From Lactobacillus sp. (GTDB lineage: Bacteria; Bacillota; Bacilli; Lactobacillales; Lactobacillaceae): 32,462 nt of DNA. The stretch's first letter is position 1. Every line of letters begins with the position of its first letter. The notes under the pieces are model-generated. The model saw nothing but the letters and a program-made list of their open reading frames with translations. It made no database searches and was not told the origin of the DNA. The position numbers and the translations under genes were made by a program. The stretch covers positions 1 through 32,462 of the forward strand of contig JALCQM010000032.1 in the NCBI GenBank assembly GCA_022651245.1, given 5' to 3'. Of the stretch, positions 8,714-16,093 are shown in pieces.

Positions 8714-9484
8714 ATGAATCAAATTCAGATGTTCCGTCAGACCATGGCGGCATTCAAAACCGCTCAAGACTGGCCGCAAAGTACGTTGATCACCGCACCA
8801 TTGCCGGAAACGGCGCCTAAGGGCACTGGCCAAGCGCCGTGGTCGGTCATCAACCAAGACGTGCTGGCCGTCATGAGTCAATTTCCGCAAGGTGTTGGGG
8901 TGATGAATTTTGCTAGCCCGACGAATCCTGGTGGTGGGGTTGAATATGGCGCTTTGGCACAAGAAGAAAGCATCGCCAAGGCGACGTATCTGGTGCCGGC
9001 GCTGCGGCAGTTTGAGGCGAGCTACTATGCCCCCAACCGCGCCGAGCCTAACGGTGGCTTGAATACGCCGCACATGATCTATTCGCAACATGTCCGGCAG
9101 GTTTTCGATGACCAGGCGCGGCCATTAGTCGGGCGGTATGTGGATGTCGTCACCGTGGCGGCGCCGAATCGCCGGCGGTTCCCAGCGTTGGACGCTGAGG
9201 CGGCTAACGCTGATATCGAGGCGAAAATTTTGCAGACGCTGCGGGCCTTTAAGGCACATGCGGTGCAAACCCCGATCCTTGGGGCGTTTGGCACCGGGGT
9301 GTTTGGTAATCCCGTTGCCCCTGTTGCGGCGAGTTTTGGCAAGGCCTTGTTGCGGCCCGAATTCGCCGGGGCGTGGACGCGTGTCGTGTTCGCAGTGTAT
9401 TCACCAGAGGGTGAAACGTATCGCCAGTTTGTCGCTGCTTTGAAAGGAGTTTCGCATGCAACTGCACGTCCTACAACATACTGA
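8714..9484 (+). CDS. Microbial-type poly(ADP-ribose) glycohydrolase (TIGR02452 family)
   Basis: The 256-residue protein carries the microbial PARG signature: NFASPTNPGGG followed seven residues later by QEE (G73-G75, Q83-E84-E85). The glutamates are the expected catalytic acids. A second macrodomain-type phosphate-binding loop is LGAFGTGVFGNP (about 189-200). The family fold is a macrodomain that removes ADP-ribose from proteins or nucleic acids. Length is typical. GGAGG precedes the ATG. The last 29 bp overlap the start of the next gene in another frame, so the two are co-expressed. No ADP-ribosyltransferase toxin is visible nearby, so its natural substrate is unknown. Confidence 0.9.
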   Translation: MNQIQMFRQTMAAFKTAQDWPQSTLITAPLPETAPKGTGQAPWSVINQDVLAVMSQFPQGVGVMNFASPTNPGGGVEYGALAQEESIAKATYLVPALRQFEASYYAPNRAEPNGGLNTPHMIYSQHVRQVFDDQARPLVGRYVDVVTVAAPNRRRFPALDAEAANADIEAKILQTLRAFKAHAVQTPILGAFGTGVFGNPVAPVAASFGKALLRPEFAGAWTRVVFAVYSPEGETYRQFVAALKGVSHATARPTTY

Positions 9485-10082
9485 TCGGCTGACAGTCGGT
9501 GGGATCGCCGACTGGGCGGCTGCCCAATCGCTAGAACTCGTCATGCACCGCCCAGACCAAAAAGAAAACCTGACGCCGCTGAACGCGAATGCGCTAGATG
9601 GCTTGATTATTCTCGATGGCCCACAAGACGTTGCCGAACACGCCCCTTGGGTCGCGGCTGAGCGAATCTTAATTCGCAGTTTGGATAAGCTCGGCCGGCC
9701 AATCTTTGGTATCGGTTTCGGTGCCCAACAAATCGCGCGGGCGTTTGGGAGTCAAGTCGTCCCACTGGCGACGCCAGTTTACGGCGCGCAGCCAATCACA
9801 CGCTGTGAAGATGGCATGACTGTGACGGCCTTTCAGTGGCAACGGGCCGCCTTGTTGGCCTTGGCGGGTAGTACCACGGTGTATCAAGATGCGGCAGGTG
9901 AAGTCCAAGGTTTTGCTTACCATCAGCGGATCACCGGGATTCAGTTTCACCTTGAAACCCCATTGGCGGAACAAGCCGCGATCCTGGCCAGCTGGCCAAA
10001 ACCTAGTCAACCGTTAGCGACAACGGCCCAGGTCGCGGCTCAAGCGGAATTAGAACGGCTGTTAACGACCACGTTTCTGTGA
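9456..10082 (+). CDS. Class I glutamine amidotransferase-like protein lacking the catalytic Cys
   Basis: The 208-residue protein has the class I amidotransferase fold signature, but the nucleophile elbow reads GIGFGAQQ where active enzymes have GICFGHQ or GICLGAQ. The Cys position is G87, encoded GGT at 9714-9716, one base away from TGT. The other triad members remain (H165 and E167 in GIQFHLE). It is therefore predicted to be unable to hydrolyse glutamine by the normal route and may be a binding protein or scaffold. AAAGGAG precedes the ATG inside the PARG gene. Partner unknown. A real loss of Cys and a sequencing error cannot be separated here, though the reading frame is intact throughout. 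Confidence 0.8.
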   Translation: MQLHVLQHTDRLTVGGIADWAAAQSLELVMHRPDQKENLTPLNANALDGLIILDGPQDVAEHAPWVAAERILIRSLDKLGRPIFGIGFGAQQIARAFGSQVVPLATPVYGAQPITRCEDGMTVTAFQWQRAALLALAGSTTVYQDAAGEVQGFAYHQRITGIQFHLETPLAEQAAILASWPKPSQPLATTAQVAAQAELERLLTTTFL

Positions 10083-10107
10083 GCGGAAGAAACCGGGCGC
10101 ATGACGC

Positions 10108-10162
10108 AGAATCCCCCCTGACACAACCCAAGATTTTGGGGGTGTGTCAGGGGGGATTCTTG
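10108..10162. terminator. Bidirectional long-stem terminator between convergent genes
   Basis: AGAATCCCCCCTGACACA pairs with TGTGTCAGGGGGGATTCT, an 18-bp perfect stem, with a short AT-rich loop. It sits between the amidotransferase-like gene (plus) and the TMEM175-like gene (minus). Confidence 0.8.
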
Positions 10163-10179
10163 TTTGACGGTGGTCGGCA

Positions 10180-10770
10180 TCATTCAGCGACGACGCGGTC
10201 TGAATCGGCGTTCGTGTGTAGCGCCATATAGATCAGTTCGATCAAAGTCGCGATCAGGCATGCAGGGGGGTAGAAATACACCGCCACTGCAAGCACGAGG
10301 GTGAATGTCGGCAGTTGCCAGCTATTCATGAAGCGGTATGGCGGCATTTTTGCAAGTTGGACCGCCACGGTGGTGCCGCGATGGTCAGCAATCAAGGCGC
10401 GTGTCAGGAGCCAATAGGCCACGCTCCAGGCAAAAAAGACCACCAGATAAAAGAATTCTGGTCCGCGTTCAGCTAAATATTCGCCGGCCCAAGCCGTTGC
10501 CACCGGTAATAGCGACATCGTTAATAGCCAGAAGTTGTTGACCCAATAGACCCGTTTGGAGATCCGCTTGGCTAGCGCGAACATATAGTGATGATTGTAC
10601 CAAGCCACCCCAATAAACAAAAAGCTGACCAAGTAAGCAAATAGATAGGGGACATCGGCTAAAATCGCAGTCAATTTCGGGGATTCGGGCGTCTTGAACT
10701 CCAGTACCATGATCGTCATGATGATGGCAACGACAGCGTCAGTAAACGCCTCAACGCGTGAATGATCCAT
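10180..10770 (-). CDS. TMEM175-family (DUF1211) potassium channel-like protein
   Basis: The 196-residue protein has about six hydrophobic segments and begins MDHSRVEAFTDAVVAIIMTI. This is the family's first helix with the RxxxFSD signature, here R-V-E-A-F-T-D. Bacterial TMEM175 proteins form tetrameric K+ channels whose gate is lined by hydrophobic residues of the first helix. The Ser-to-Thr change in the signature is conservative. GGAGG precedes the ATG. It stands alone between two terminators, so it is probably a single-gene unit. Confidence 0.85.
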   Translation of the reverse strand: MDHSRVEAFTDAVVAIIMTIMVLEFKTPESPKLTAILADVPYLFAYLVSFLFIGVAWYNHHYMFALAKRISKRVYWVNNFWLLTMSLLPVATAWAGEYLAERGPEFFYLVVFFAWSVAYWLLTRALIADHRGTTVAVQLAKMPPYRFMNSWQLPTFTLVLAVAVYFYPPACLIATLIELIYMALHTNADSDRVVAE

Positions 10771-10789
10771 TTTTCAGCCTCCAATAAAA

Positions 10790-10834
10790 TTGCGCGCATC
10801 AGCGCCTCCCCTGGCTGACGACGATGCGCGTTTT
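10790..10834 (-). terminator. Hairpin between methyltransferase and TMEM175 genes
   Basis: CGCGCATC (10793-10800) pairs with GATGCGCG (10823-10830), with additional AGC/GCT pairing inside. It is T-flanked on both strands, with TTTT on the plus side and ATTTTA on the minus side. It lies downstream of the minus-strand methyltransferase gene and upstream of the TMEM175-like gene's start. Confidence 0.55.
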
Positions 10835-10892
10835 GGGTTAACAGGGACAGGTTGCTCGTTGATTCGCTCGGGCCATTTCTGCCAGTCTTGCG

Positions 10893-11465
10893 TTAGTGGC
10901 CACCGCGACTGCTGAAGACGAAGTGAATCTGTTCACGAGCTTGCAAGCGTGTATCTGAGAGCTGATACAAGGCATCAATCGTTAACCGTTGGGTGAACAG
11001 GGTTTTGAGTTGTAGGCCTTGTTCTGGTTCAACCGCGGTCACCGGCGTCGCGACTGCCGCTAAAAATTGGCCGTTACGGCGCAGTAGGCCGCTGAGACTT
11101 TCGCTGATCGCATGCAGGTCATCGTGGGCCAAATCGAAGGTGCCGACGATCAAGTCGTAGGGGCCAGTCAGTAAGCTTAACGCGTGGTCTGGCATGATCC
11201 GGTAACGTAGCCGATCAGAGCTAGCGGTGTCTCGGGCCGCCGAAATGGCTTGGGCGTCTTGATCGACGCCTAGCACGGCCACAGCGCCGTGATTGATCGC
11301 ATAGCGACAAAACCAGCCGTCGCCGGCATGCAGGGCTAAAACGCGCTTACCTGCAAGCTCAGGGGCCTGTTTGGCTAACGCTTGCCATAATGGTTGGCGG
11401 TTGCCTGTATTAGTGGGTAAGTGGATCGGTTTATCTGGGCGCATTTTGGGGTAAGTGTCCTCCAT
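10893..11465 (-). CDS. Class I SAM-dependent methyltransferase
   Basis: The 190-residue protein has a Rossmann-type SAM-binding start: motif I is RVLALHAGDGWFCRYA (about residues 41-56), and the acidic end of strand 2 is LGVDQDAQAI. The DLIVGTFD segment fits strand 4. Motif I departs from the usual GxGxG (A-G-D-G). The size suits a small-molecule, rRNA or protein methyltransferase, and the sequence does not reveal the acceptor. AAAGG lies about 10 bases before the ATG. It is transcribed alone. Confidence 0.72.
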   Translation of the reverse strand: MEDTYPKMRPDKPIHLPTNTGNRQPLWQALAKQAPELAGKRVLALHAGDGWFCRYAINHGAVAVLGVDQDAQAISAARDTASSDRLRYRIMPDHALSLLTGPYDLIVGTFDLAHDDLHAISESLSGLLRRNGQFLAAVATPVTAVEPEQGLQLKTLFTQRLTIDALYQLSDTRLQAREQIHFVFSSRGGH

Positions 11466-11566
11466 CGTGTCACGACCTTTCGTTATGTATTATAAGGTAA
11501 AACTGACCGGCTTGTACACCGAGGCCACAGGTTAGCCGCGTCGAGACCGTTGTCAAGCAAAACGCA

Positions 11567-11613
11567 AAGCGTCCTCGGCCCGCGATTCCAGGATCGCGGG
11601 CCGAGGACGCTTT
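11567..11613 (-). terminator. 21-bp perfect-stem terminator
   Basis: The left arm (from AAAGCGTCCTCGG through CCCGCGAT) pairs without mismatch with the right arm ending CCGAGGACGCTTT, around a 6-nt loop. It ends the minus-strand phosphatase-queG-hypothetical operon. The stem is unusually long and the U-tract is interrupted (TTTGCGTTTTG). Confidence 0.75.
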
Positions 11614-11672
11614 TGGGGAAGATGATAACTGTGCCTCGAGTCCTGACGGCAATGATGAATGCGCGTGCAGGA

Positions 11673-12038
11673 TCAGTCGACAAAAATCAGTTCGAATTCA
11701 TGGTTCTTCGTATCGAGGTTGACGGCAACGTGCCGATTGAGGTCGGCGACGACATTGCGCGCAAACGTCATTTTATCCTCAAAATCGGTAATCGTGGCCG
11801 TCTGCGGGTTGCTCTTGAAATCGTAGTTCTCACCGATAAACGCAGGATCAGAGACGAAGCGGAGGTTGTTTTGGTCGTGGCGACTGCCAGTCTTCAAAAC
11901 CTTGTCGATGTAATGATACAAAAGGCTGGGGCTGTAGTGCAGCGGTTTGGTCAATTCGGTGGTGATCGTGAAATCTTGAGCGTCATCGATCATGGTATCG
12001 TTGACTTGAACCTGGGTTAACCCTTGATAAAGTTTCAT
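11673..12038 (-). CDS. Hypothetical protein, 121 residues
   Basis: I do not recognise the family. The protein is soluble, without membrane segments or signal peptide, moderately acidic, and starts MKLYQGLTQVQVND. The ATG at 12038 is preferred because AAAGGAG lies 8 bases upstream; a GTG 9 bases earlier overlaps that site. It lies 36 bp behind queG and just before a strong terminator, so it is the last gene of the phosphatase-queG operon. Ribosome-binding site, operon position and intact frame support a real gene. Confidence 0.75.
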   Translation of the reverse strand: MKLYQGLTQVQVNDTMIDDAQDFTITTELTKPLHYSPSLLYHYIDKVLKTGSRHDQNNLRFVSDPAFIGENYDFKSNPQTATITDFEDKMTFARNVVADLNRHVAVNLDTKNHEFELIFVD

Positions 12039-12074
12039 TGCACTCACTCCTTTGTGAACTACTTATAGTATAAC

Positions 12075-13214
12075 TCAAACCCGTTTGGCCCGCATGGTTT
12101 CTAACGCATGATCGTATTCTGCCTGGGCTTCTGCGGTGTCTTCTTCATCCCGTTTAGCGGTTAAAAAGGCCACGACTTCAGGGTTGTAATCGGGGCTCAG
12201 CTCGCCGATCGCCCAAGCGGCAGTGGCGCGGATCACGGGGCGCACATCTTGATCGACCACTTCTAGCAGGTGCGGCAAGGCGCTGCGGTCATGTAAATTG
12301 ACTAAGGCGATGATCGCGTTGCGTTGCAGTGGCTTTTTGCCACGCCAAGACCCTGCCAGTTTACCGAAGCGCTGTTTGAATTCTTTGTTGGTGATCGTTA
12401 ATAGCGGGATCAGTTCGGGTAAGACGCTATCCACGTCGGGTTCCATCTCGGGATGAAAATGAAAATCTTTGCCTTTATTAAATGGGCAGACTTGTTGGCA
12501 AATGTCGCAACCATAAATCACGTTGCGAATTTTAGGCCGAAATTCAGGGGCCATGAAGCCCTTGGTTTGGGTTTGATAGGATAAGCAGCGTTGCCCATTG
12601 AGCCGGCCATCGCCTAGCAGTGCTTGCGGCGGGCAATAGTCGATACAGCGTGTGCAGTCGCCACACTGATTGACGCCAGGCGTGTCAGGGGTAAAGGCTA
12701 AGTTGGTAATGATCTCACCGAGGTAGACCCAAGAACCAAATTCTTCGGTGATCAACAAGCCGTTTTTGCCAATGAAGCCTAACCCGGCGCGTTGCGCGAC
12801 GACTACGTCCATTAACTCGCCGGTGTCGACCATCGGCTTGAACCGTGAGTCGGCGACGGTGGCGCTGATGTAGTCGACGAGTTGGTTGAGTTTGGCCCGT
12901 AAAATATCGTGATAATCAACGCCCCAGCTGGCGCGGGCGAACTGACCGCGCTTGGCGCCGGTTCGTGCTGGCCGCTCGGCGATTTTCGTCGGGTAGGCCA
13001 AAGCAATGGCGATGATACTCTTAGGCTGGTCAAAAATTTTTTCGGGGTATAAGCGCTCTTCTAAGACTTGGTGTTCGAACCCGGTGGTGTGGCCGTTGGC
13101 TTTTTGTTCCTTGAGGCTGGCTTCCAGATAACTGAAGTCATCAGCCGTGGTGAAGCCGATCTTGTCAATGCCGATACTGTGAGCGTAGTCAATGATCTGT
13201 TGTTTGAGCGTCAT
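12075..13214 (-). CDS. queG: Epoxyqueuosine reductase QueG
   Basis: The 379-residue protein carries the QueG layout: an N-terminal cobalamin-binding domain, [13 protein letters not shown] near residues 139-151, then two [4Fe-4S] motifs ([12 protein letters not shown] and [12 protein letters not shown]) and a C-terminal HEAT-like repeat region (about 290-360, with [15 protein letters not shown]). QueG reduces epoxyqueuosine to queuosine in the wobble position of four tRNAs, using cobalamin and iron-sulfur clusters. AGGAGG precedes the ATG; the phosphatase gene ends 11 bp upstream. No other queuosine gene is in the window. Confidence 0.95.
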   Translation of the reverse strand: MTLKQQIIDYAHSIGIDKIGFTTADDFSYLEASLKEQKANGHTTGFEHQVLEERLYPEKIFDQPKSIIAIALAYPTKIAERPARTGAKRGQFARASWGVDYHDILRAKLNQLVDYISATVADSRFKPMVDTGELMDVVVAQRAGLGFIGKNGLLITEEFGSWVYLGEIITNLAFTPDTPGVNQCGDCTRCIDYCPPQALLGDGRLNGQRCLSYQTQTKGFMAPEFRPKIRNVIYGCDICQQVCPFNKGKDFHFHPEMEPDVDSVLPELIPLLTITNKEFKQRFGKLAGSWRGKKPLQRNAIIALVNLHDRSALPHLLEVVDQDVRPVIRATAAWAIGELSPDYNPEVVAFLTAKRDEEDTAEAQAEYDHALETMRAKRV

Positions 13215-13225
13215 CTCGGCGCCTC

Positions 13226-14017
13226 CTAATCGAGGTAAATCGCGCGCAGATCGCGGCGTTGCTGGGCATCCACCCCTAAAGTGGTGGTGAGGTAGTGATC
13301 GAGTGAGCCGAAGCGCGCGTCGATGGTCATCAAGGCAGAATCGAGATATTCGTTAGCAACGCTGCCAAGCGAGCGGGTCGACGCGATCAGCGCTGGGCTG
13401 CCACCGGCTTGGCGAACGTTATTGACCATGCGCTCGCTTTCGCCAAGTAGATAATTATTGGAGGCGAGGTAGTCTTGGCGAATCGTCACAGGATCGACAC
13501 CTAAGGCTGTCAGTAAGTAGACCGCACCCATCCCCGTGCGGTCTTTGCCTGCAGAACAATGGAACAGCAGCGCGCTATCGGCGTCATCGTTAGCTAATAA
13601 TAAGTCGAAAAATTCGCGGTAGGCCTTTTGCGCGCTGGCTTGTAGGACGATGTCGGTATAGGTATTGACCATGTTGCGGAAGCCGCCCAAAGGATCTTTG
13701 GCCAGTGCTTGGCGCCGTAATTGTTCCGCGTCAGCGCTAGCCTTCGTTTCATCCACCGGAAAGACCGGGGTGAAATGGTAAGCGACCCCGGTTGGCAGTT
13801 GATCGGGCGCGCTGGTGCGCTCTTGTGGCGACCGAAAATCGACGTCGACTTTTAGCCCGTAGTCAGCGAGGTAGGCTTGGTCGCGGGGCGATAATTCGTT
13901 CAAACGCCCGGAGCGGATCAGTTTGTGTGTCCGCAAGGTCTGGCCGGCCTTGGTCCGATAGCCGCCGAGGTCGCGAAAGTTGAAGCCATGATGGATATCG
14001 AGTATACGTGGTGTCAA
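13226..14017 (-). CDS. Tyrosine-protein phosphatase, IphP-like (dual-specificity type)
   Basis: The protein has the active-site loop [10 protein letters not shown] (Cx5R; catalytic Cys about residue 154 from the chosen start), the N-terminal FRDLGGY motif and the VDFRSPQER segment of IphP-type phosphatases. The start is a TTG at 14017, because AAGGAGG lies immediately upstream (14022-14030) and the family homology begins there ([11 protein letters not shown]), giving 263 residues. The longer in-frame extension to a TTG at 14068 overlaps a good promoter and is unlikely. Members act on phosphotyrosine or phosphoinositides; substrate not known here. First gene of the operon with queG. Confidence 0.88.
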   Translation of the reverse strand: MTPRILDIHHGFNFRDLGGYRTKAGQTLRTHKLIRSGRLNELSPRDQAYLADYGLKVDVDFRSPQERTSAPDQLPTGVAYHFTPVFPVDETKASADAEQLRRQALAKDPLGGFRNMVNTYTDIVLQASAQKAYREFFDLLLANDDADSALLFHCSAGKDRTGMGAVYLLTALGVDPVTIRQDYLASNNYLLGESERMVNNVRQAGGSPALIASTRSLGSVANEYLDSALMTIDARFGSLDHYLTTTLGVDAQQRRDLRAIYLD

Positions 14018-14059
14018 GGTGTCCTCCTTCAGCGCGGCAGAAGCGCCGCATATGGTTAT

Positions 14060-14088
14060 AGTATACAAGCAATGTGCGGGTTTGTGAA
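14060..14088 (-). promoter_or_regulatory. Promoter of the phosphatase-queG operon
   Basis: On the minus strand, TTCACA (14083-14088) and TATACT (14060-14065) are separated by exactly 17 bases, and both are close to sigma-A consensus. Placement about 40 bases before the TTG start fits. Confidence 0.65.
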
Positions 14089-14148
14089 TTCACGAATGCC
14101 AACTAGTTGAAGCGGTTGCTGCCAGCTGCGAGACACGGCTTCAAACGT

Positions 14149-14190
14149 AAAAAAAGCCCCTTGCGACCCAAAGTTCGGGGTTGCAAGGGG
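14149..14190 (-). terminator. Terminator after the XRE regulator region
   Basis: On the minus strand CCCCTTGCAACCCC folds onto GGGTCGCAAGGGGC, followed by a run of seven T's. It ends transcription coming from the XRE gene and would also include the small ORF at 14203-14283 in that transcript. Confidence 0.8.
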
Positions 14191-14202
14191 ATCGTTTTCG
14201 AA

Positions 14203-14283
14203 TCAGCTAGTCAGCTGACGGGCAAAAAGGCGGTTTTTGGTCGCCTTGTACGGCAACAAGGTCACTGCCTTTTGGCGCGTCAT
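14203..14283 (-). CDS. Possible 26-residue basic peptide (low confidence)
   Basis: An ATG 10 bases after the XRE stop codon opens a 26-codon frame that ends before the terminator at 14190. The peptide begins MTRQKAVTLLPYK, ends RLFARQLTS, and is strongly basic (several K/R, no acidic residue). It lies wholly inside the presumed XRE transcript. There is no convincing ribosome-binding site, though translation could be coupled to the XRE stop. It may be chance. Confidence 0.25.
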   Translation of the reverse strand: MTRQKAVTLLPYKATKNRLFARQLTS

Positions 14284-14293
14284 TGAACGGCGA

Positions 14294-14698
14294 CTAGTCT
14301 TCTTCGCTTGCGGTAGTGTTGCCAGCGATGATCAAGCCAGCCGCAAAGGATGCGACCAGCTCTTTTTTGGAGGGGTGAAGGGCGTGTTCATTATAGGTGA
14401 GCACGGTGCCTTCGCTCAAGAGATCTTCTACCCGGACGATGGTCTTCCCTTCAAGATCAGGTTCGGACTTTCTGGACTTGGCATACTTATCCGGATAAGC
14501 TAATGCTAAGACCTCTAGCGGGTCAGTTTCGTAATACTCCGCTAATTTGCGGATACTGCGTTCGCTAGGAATAGTTTGATCATTCTCCCACTTGGTAAAG
14601 CTTGCAGGGGAGGTATGTGTTGCCTTGGCGACCTCTACGATCGACTCACCGCGATTCTTGCGGATCTGACGCAAGGCGCTCCCAACGGTTTCTGTCAT
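14294..14698 (-). CDS. XRE-family helix-turn-helix transcriptional regulator
   Basis: The 134-residue protein has an N-terminal HTH_3/XRE domain (about residues 5-60: GSALRQIRKNRGESIVEVAK, then SPASFTKWENDQTIPS) and a C-terminal region of about 70 residues ending acidic (TASEED) that I do not recognise. The second ATG (14698) is chosen because GGTG lies 8 bases upstream. It is divergent from the UspA gene, and a 16-bp palindrome lies in the space between them, close to its start, a likely autoregulatory operator. Confidence 0.85.
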   Translation of the reverse strand: MTETVGSALRQIRKNRGESIVEVAKATHTSPASFTKWENDQTIPSERSIRKLAEYYETDPLEVLALAYPDKYAKSRKSEPDLEGKTIVRVEDLLSEGTVLTYNEHALHPSKKELVASFAAGLIIAGNTTASEED

Positions 14699-14731
14699 AA
14701 TCATTTCACCACGATTCTAATTTAGTAGATA

Positions 14732-14747
14732 GGGTAACGGGTTACCC
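14732..14747. promoter_or_regulatory. 16-bp palindrome, candidate XRE operator
   Basis: GGGTAAC-gg-GTTACCC is a perfect 7+7 inverted repeat with a 2-bp centre, 34 bp upstream of the chosen XRE start and next to AT-rich promoter-like DNA (TATCTACTAAATT on the minus strand). Symmetry and position suit binding by a dimeric HTH protein. The rest of the 14748-14978 gap holds no gene, only AT-rich DNA and a weak stem-loop near 14890-14925. Confidence 0.45.
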
Positions 14748-14978
14748 TCTTCTGGTACATTTAATAATCTAACTTTTAATCGTCTAAAATGCAATCGTTA
14801 TACCGATTATTTATCGATTTTTTTATCACTTTTGGTTGCGCGTTTGGGTTTACAAGGTGCAGGCAATAATTGCTATCGTTTAAATCAAGGTAAGCGGTTG
14901 CTAATTTTTGCAGGCTAACGCTTGTTTTCCCGGGGCCAATGGCTTACGCTTAAGATATTAGGACAAGGAAGTGATCAG

Positions 14979-15425
14979 ATGGACCAAGAATATAACCAAT
15001 TGTTAGTGCCAGTTGATGGTTCCGACGAGGCAGAGCTTGCGTTCCAAAAGGCGGTCAAGGTCGCTGGCGCTAACCATGCGCATCTGGATATCCTCAATGT
15101 ACTCGATACGAAGCAGTTTATTGGTGGTTATGGTGGCATGATTTCTGGAGACGCCGTGTATCAGCTGACCCAAGACGCTGAAAGTTATTTGAACGGCTTG
15201 GCCGAGCGGGCAAAGAAAGCTGGGCTGGCTGACGTGGCGATTCACGTGCGTTTTGGCAATCCCAAAACCGTCATTGCGACAGATTTCCCGCATGACCACA
15301 AGATCGATTTGATCATCATCGGGGCCACGGGGCTAAACGCGATGGAACGCGTCTTAGTCGGCTCTGTCACTGAATATGTTAACCGTACCGCACCTTGCGA
15401 TGTTTTGATCGTCAAGACGGCTTAA
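14979..15425 (+). CDS. Universal stress protein (UspA family)
   Basis: The 148-residue protein is standard for a single UspA domain: the N-terminal strand NQLLVPVDGSDEAELA, and the ATP-binding signature GATGLNAMERVLVGSVTEYV (G-x2-G-x9-G-S) near the C-terminus, ending CDVLIVKT. ATP-binding Usps modulate stress survival in the cytoplasm. The start at 14979 (MDQEYNQ) has GGAAG 7 bases before it; the frame is open 57 bases further upstream but without a site. A terminator follows directly. Confidence 0.93.
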   Translation: MDQEYNQLLVPVDGSDEAELAFQKAVKVAGANHAHLDILNVLDTKQFIGGYGGMISGDAVYQLTQDAESYLNGLAERAKKAGLADVAIHVRFGNPKTVIATDFPHDHKIDLIIIGATGLNAMERVLVGSVTEYVNRTAPCDVLIVKTA

Positions 15426-15436
15426 AGCGGCATGCG

Positions 15437-15463
15437 CGATCGAGGAGACTCGGTCGTTTTTTT
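15437..15463 (+). terminator. Terminator after UspA gene
   Basis: CGATCGAG and CTCGGTCG form an 8-bp stem (one wobble) with a 4-nt loop, followed by seven T's. Confidence 0.8.
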
Positions 15464-15491
15464 GTGTCTTTTTGCCGAAATGTATTACAAT
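15462..15491 (+). promoter_or_regulatory. Promoter of the glycosylase/EamA genes
   Basis: TTGTGT (15462-15467), an 18-base spacer and TACAAT (15486-15491) lie just after the UspA terminator and 27 bases before the glycosylase ATG. Confidence 0.5.
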
Positions 15492-15517
15492 AAGCAAGCA
15501 TTAGGGAGGGACACACA

Positions 15518-16093
15518 ATGGCAAACGGATTGGATTGGGTCAAGCAAGACCCGTTGTTGCAGGCGTACCATGACCAGGAGTGGGGCGTGCCAGAACACGA
15601 TGACCAGGCGTTATTTGAGTTGCTGAGTCTGGAAGGCTTTCAGGCGGGGTTGAGTTGGTTGCTGGTGTTGCGGAAGCGGCCAGCGTTGCGGCAGGCCTTT
15701 CACCAGTTTGAGATCGCGCCAGTTGCGGCGATGACACCAGTTGCGGTCGCCGCCTTAGCGCAAGACCCGGCGTTGATTCGTAACCGGATGAAATTGCAAG
15801 CGGTCGTGACCAATGCCCAGGCGATTTTGCGCGTCCAACAAGAGTGGGGCAGCTTCGATGCCTACTTGTGGCATTGGGTATCGGGGCAGCCGGTGGTGAA
15901 TCATCCTAAAACGGCGGCGGCGATCCCGACGCAAACGCCATTGTCGCAAGCAATCGCCAAAGACATGAAAAAGCGGGGCTTTAAGTTCGTCGGCCCCGTG
16001 ATCATCTACAGTTATTTGCAAGGTGCCGGGTTGGTCGATGATCATTTGGCGGGGTGGCAGCGCCCGGGACAGGCAGACGAGCATGCAGAGTAA
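15518..16093 (+). CDS. DNA-3-methyladenine glycosylase I (Tag family), zinc-site cysteines absent
   Basis: The 191-residue protein aligns with Tag from end to end: WVKQDPLLQAYHDQEWGVP, LFELLSLEGFQAGLSW with catalytic-type E39, RNRMKLQAVVTNAQA, and FVGPVIIYSYLQ near the C-terminus. Tag removes 3-methyladenine from alkylated DNA, starting base excision repair. In E. coli Tag a zinc ion is held by Cys4, His17, His175 and Cys179. Here the histidines are present (H18, H176) but the cysteine positions are occupied by L5 and W180, and the protein contains no cysteine at all. GGGAGGG precedes the ATG. The stop overlaps the start of the EamA gene. Confidence 0.88.
   Translation: MANGLDWVKQDPLLQAYHDQEWGVPEHDDQALFELLSLEGFQAGLSWLLVLRKRPALRQAFHQFEIAPVAAMTPVAVAALAQDPALIRNRMKLQAVVTNAQAILRVQQEWGSFDAYLWHWVSGQPVVNHPKTAAAIPTQTPLSQAIAKDMKKRGFKFVGPVIIYSYLQGAGLVDDHLAGWQRPGQADEHAE

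Noticed and set aside
14018..14068. A longer N-terminus for the Tyr phosphatase starting at a TTG at 14068
   Set aside because: This start lies in a good -10 promoter element, while AAGGAGG and the beginning of family homology both point to the TTG at 14017.
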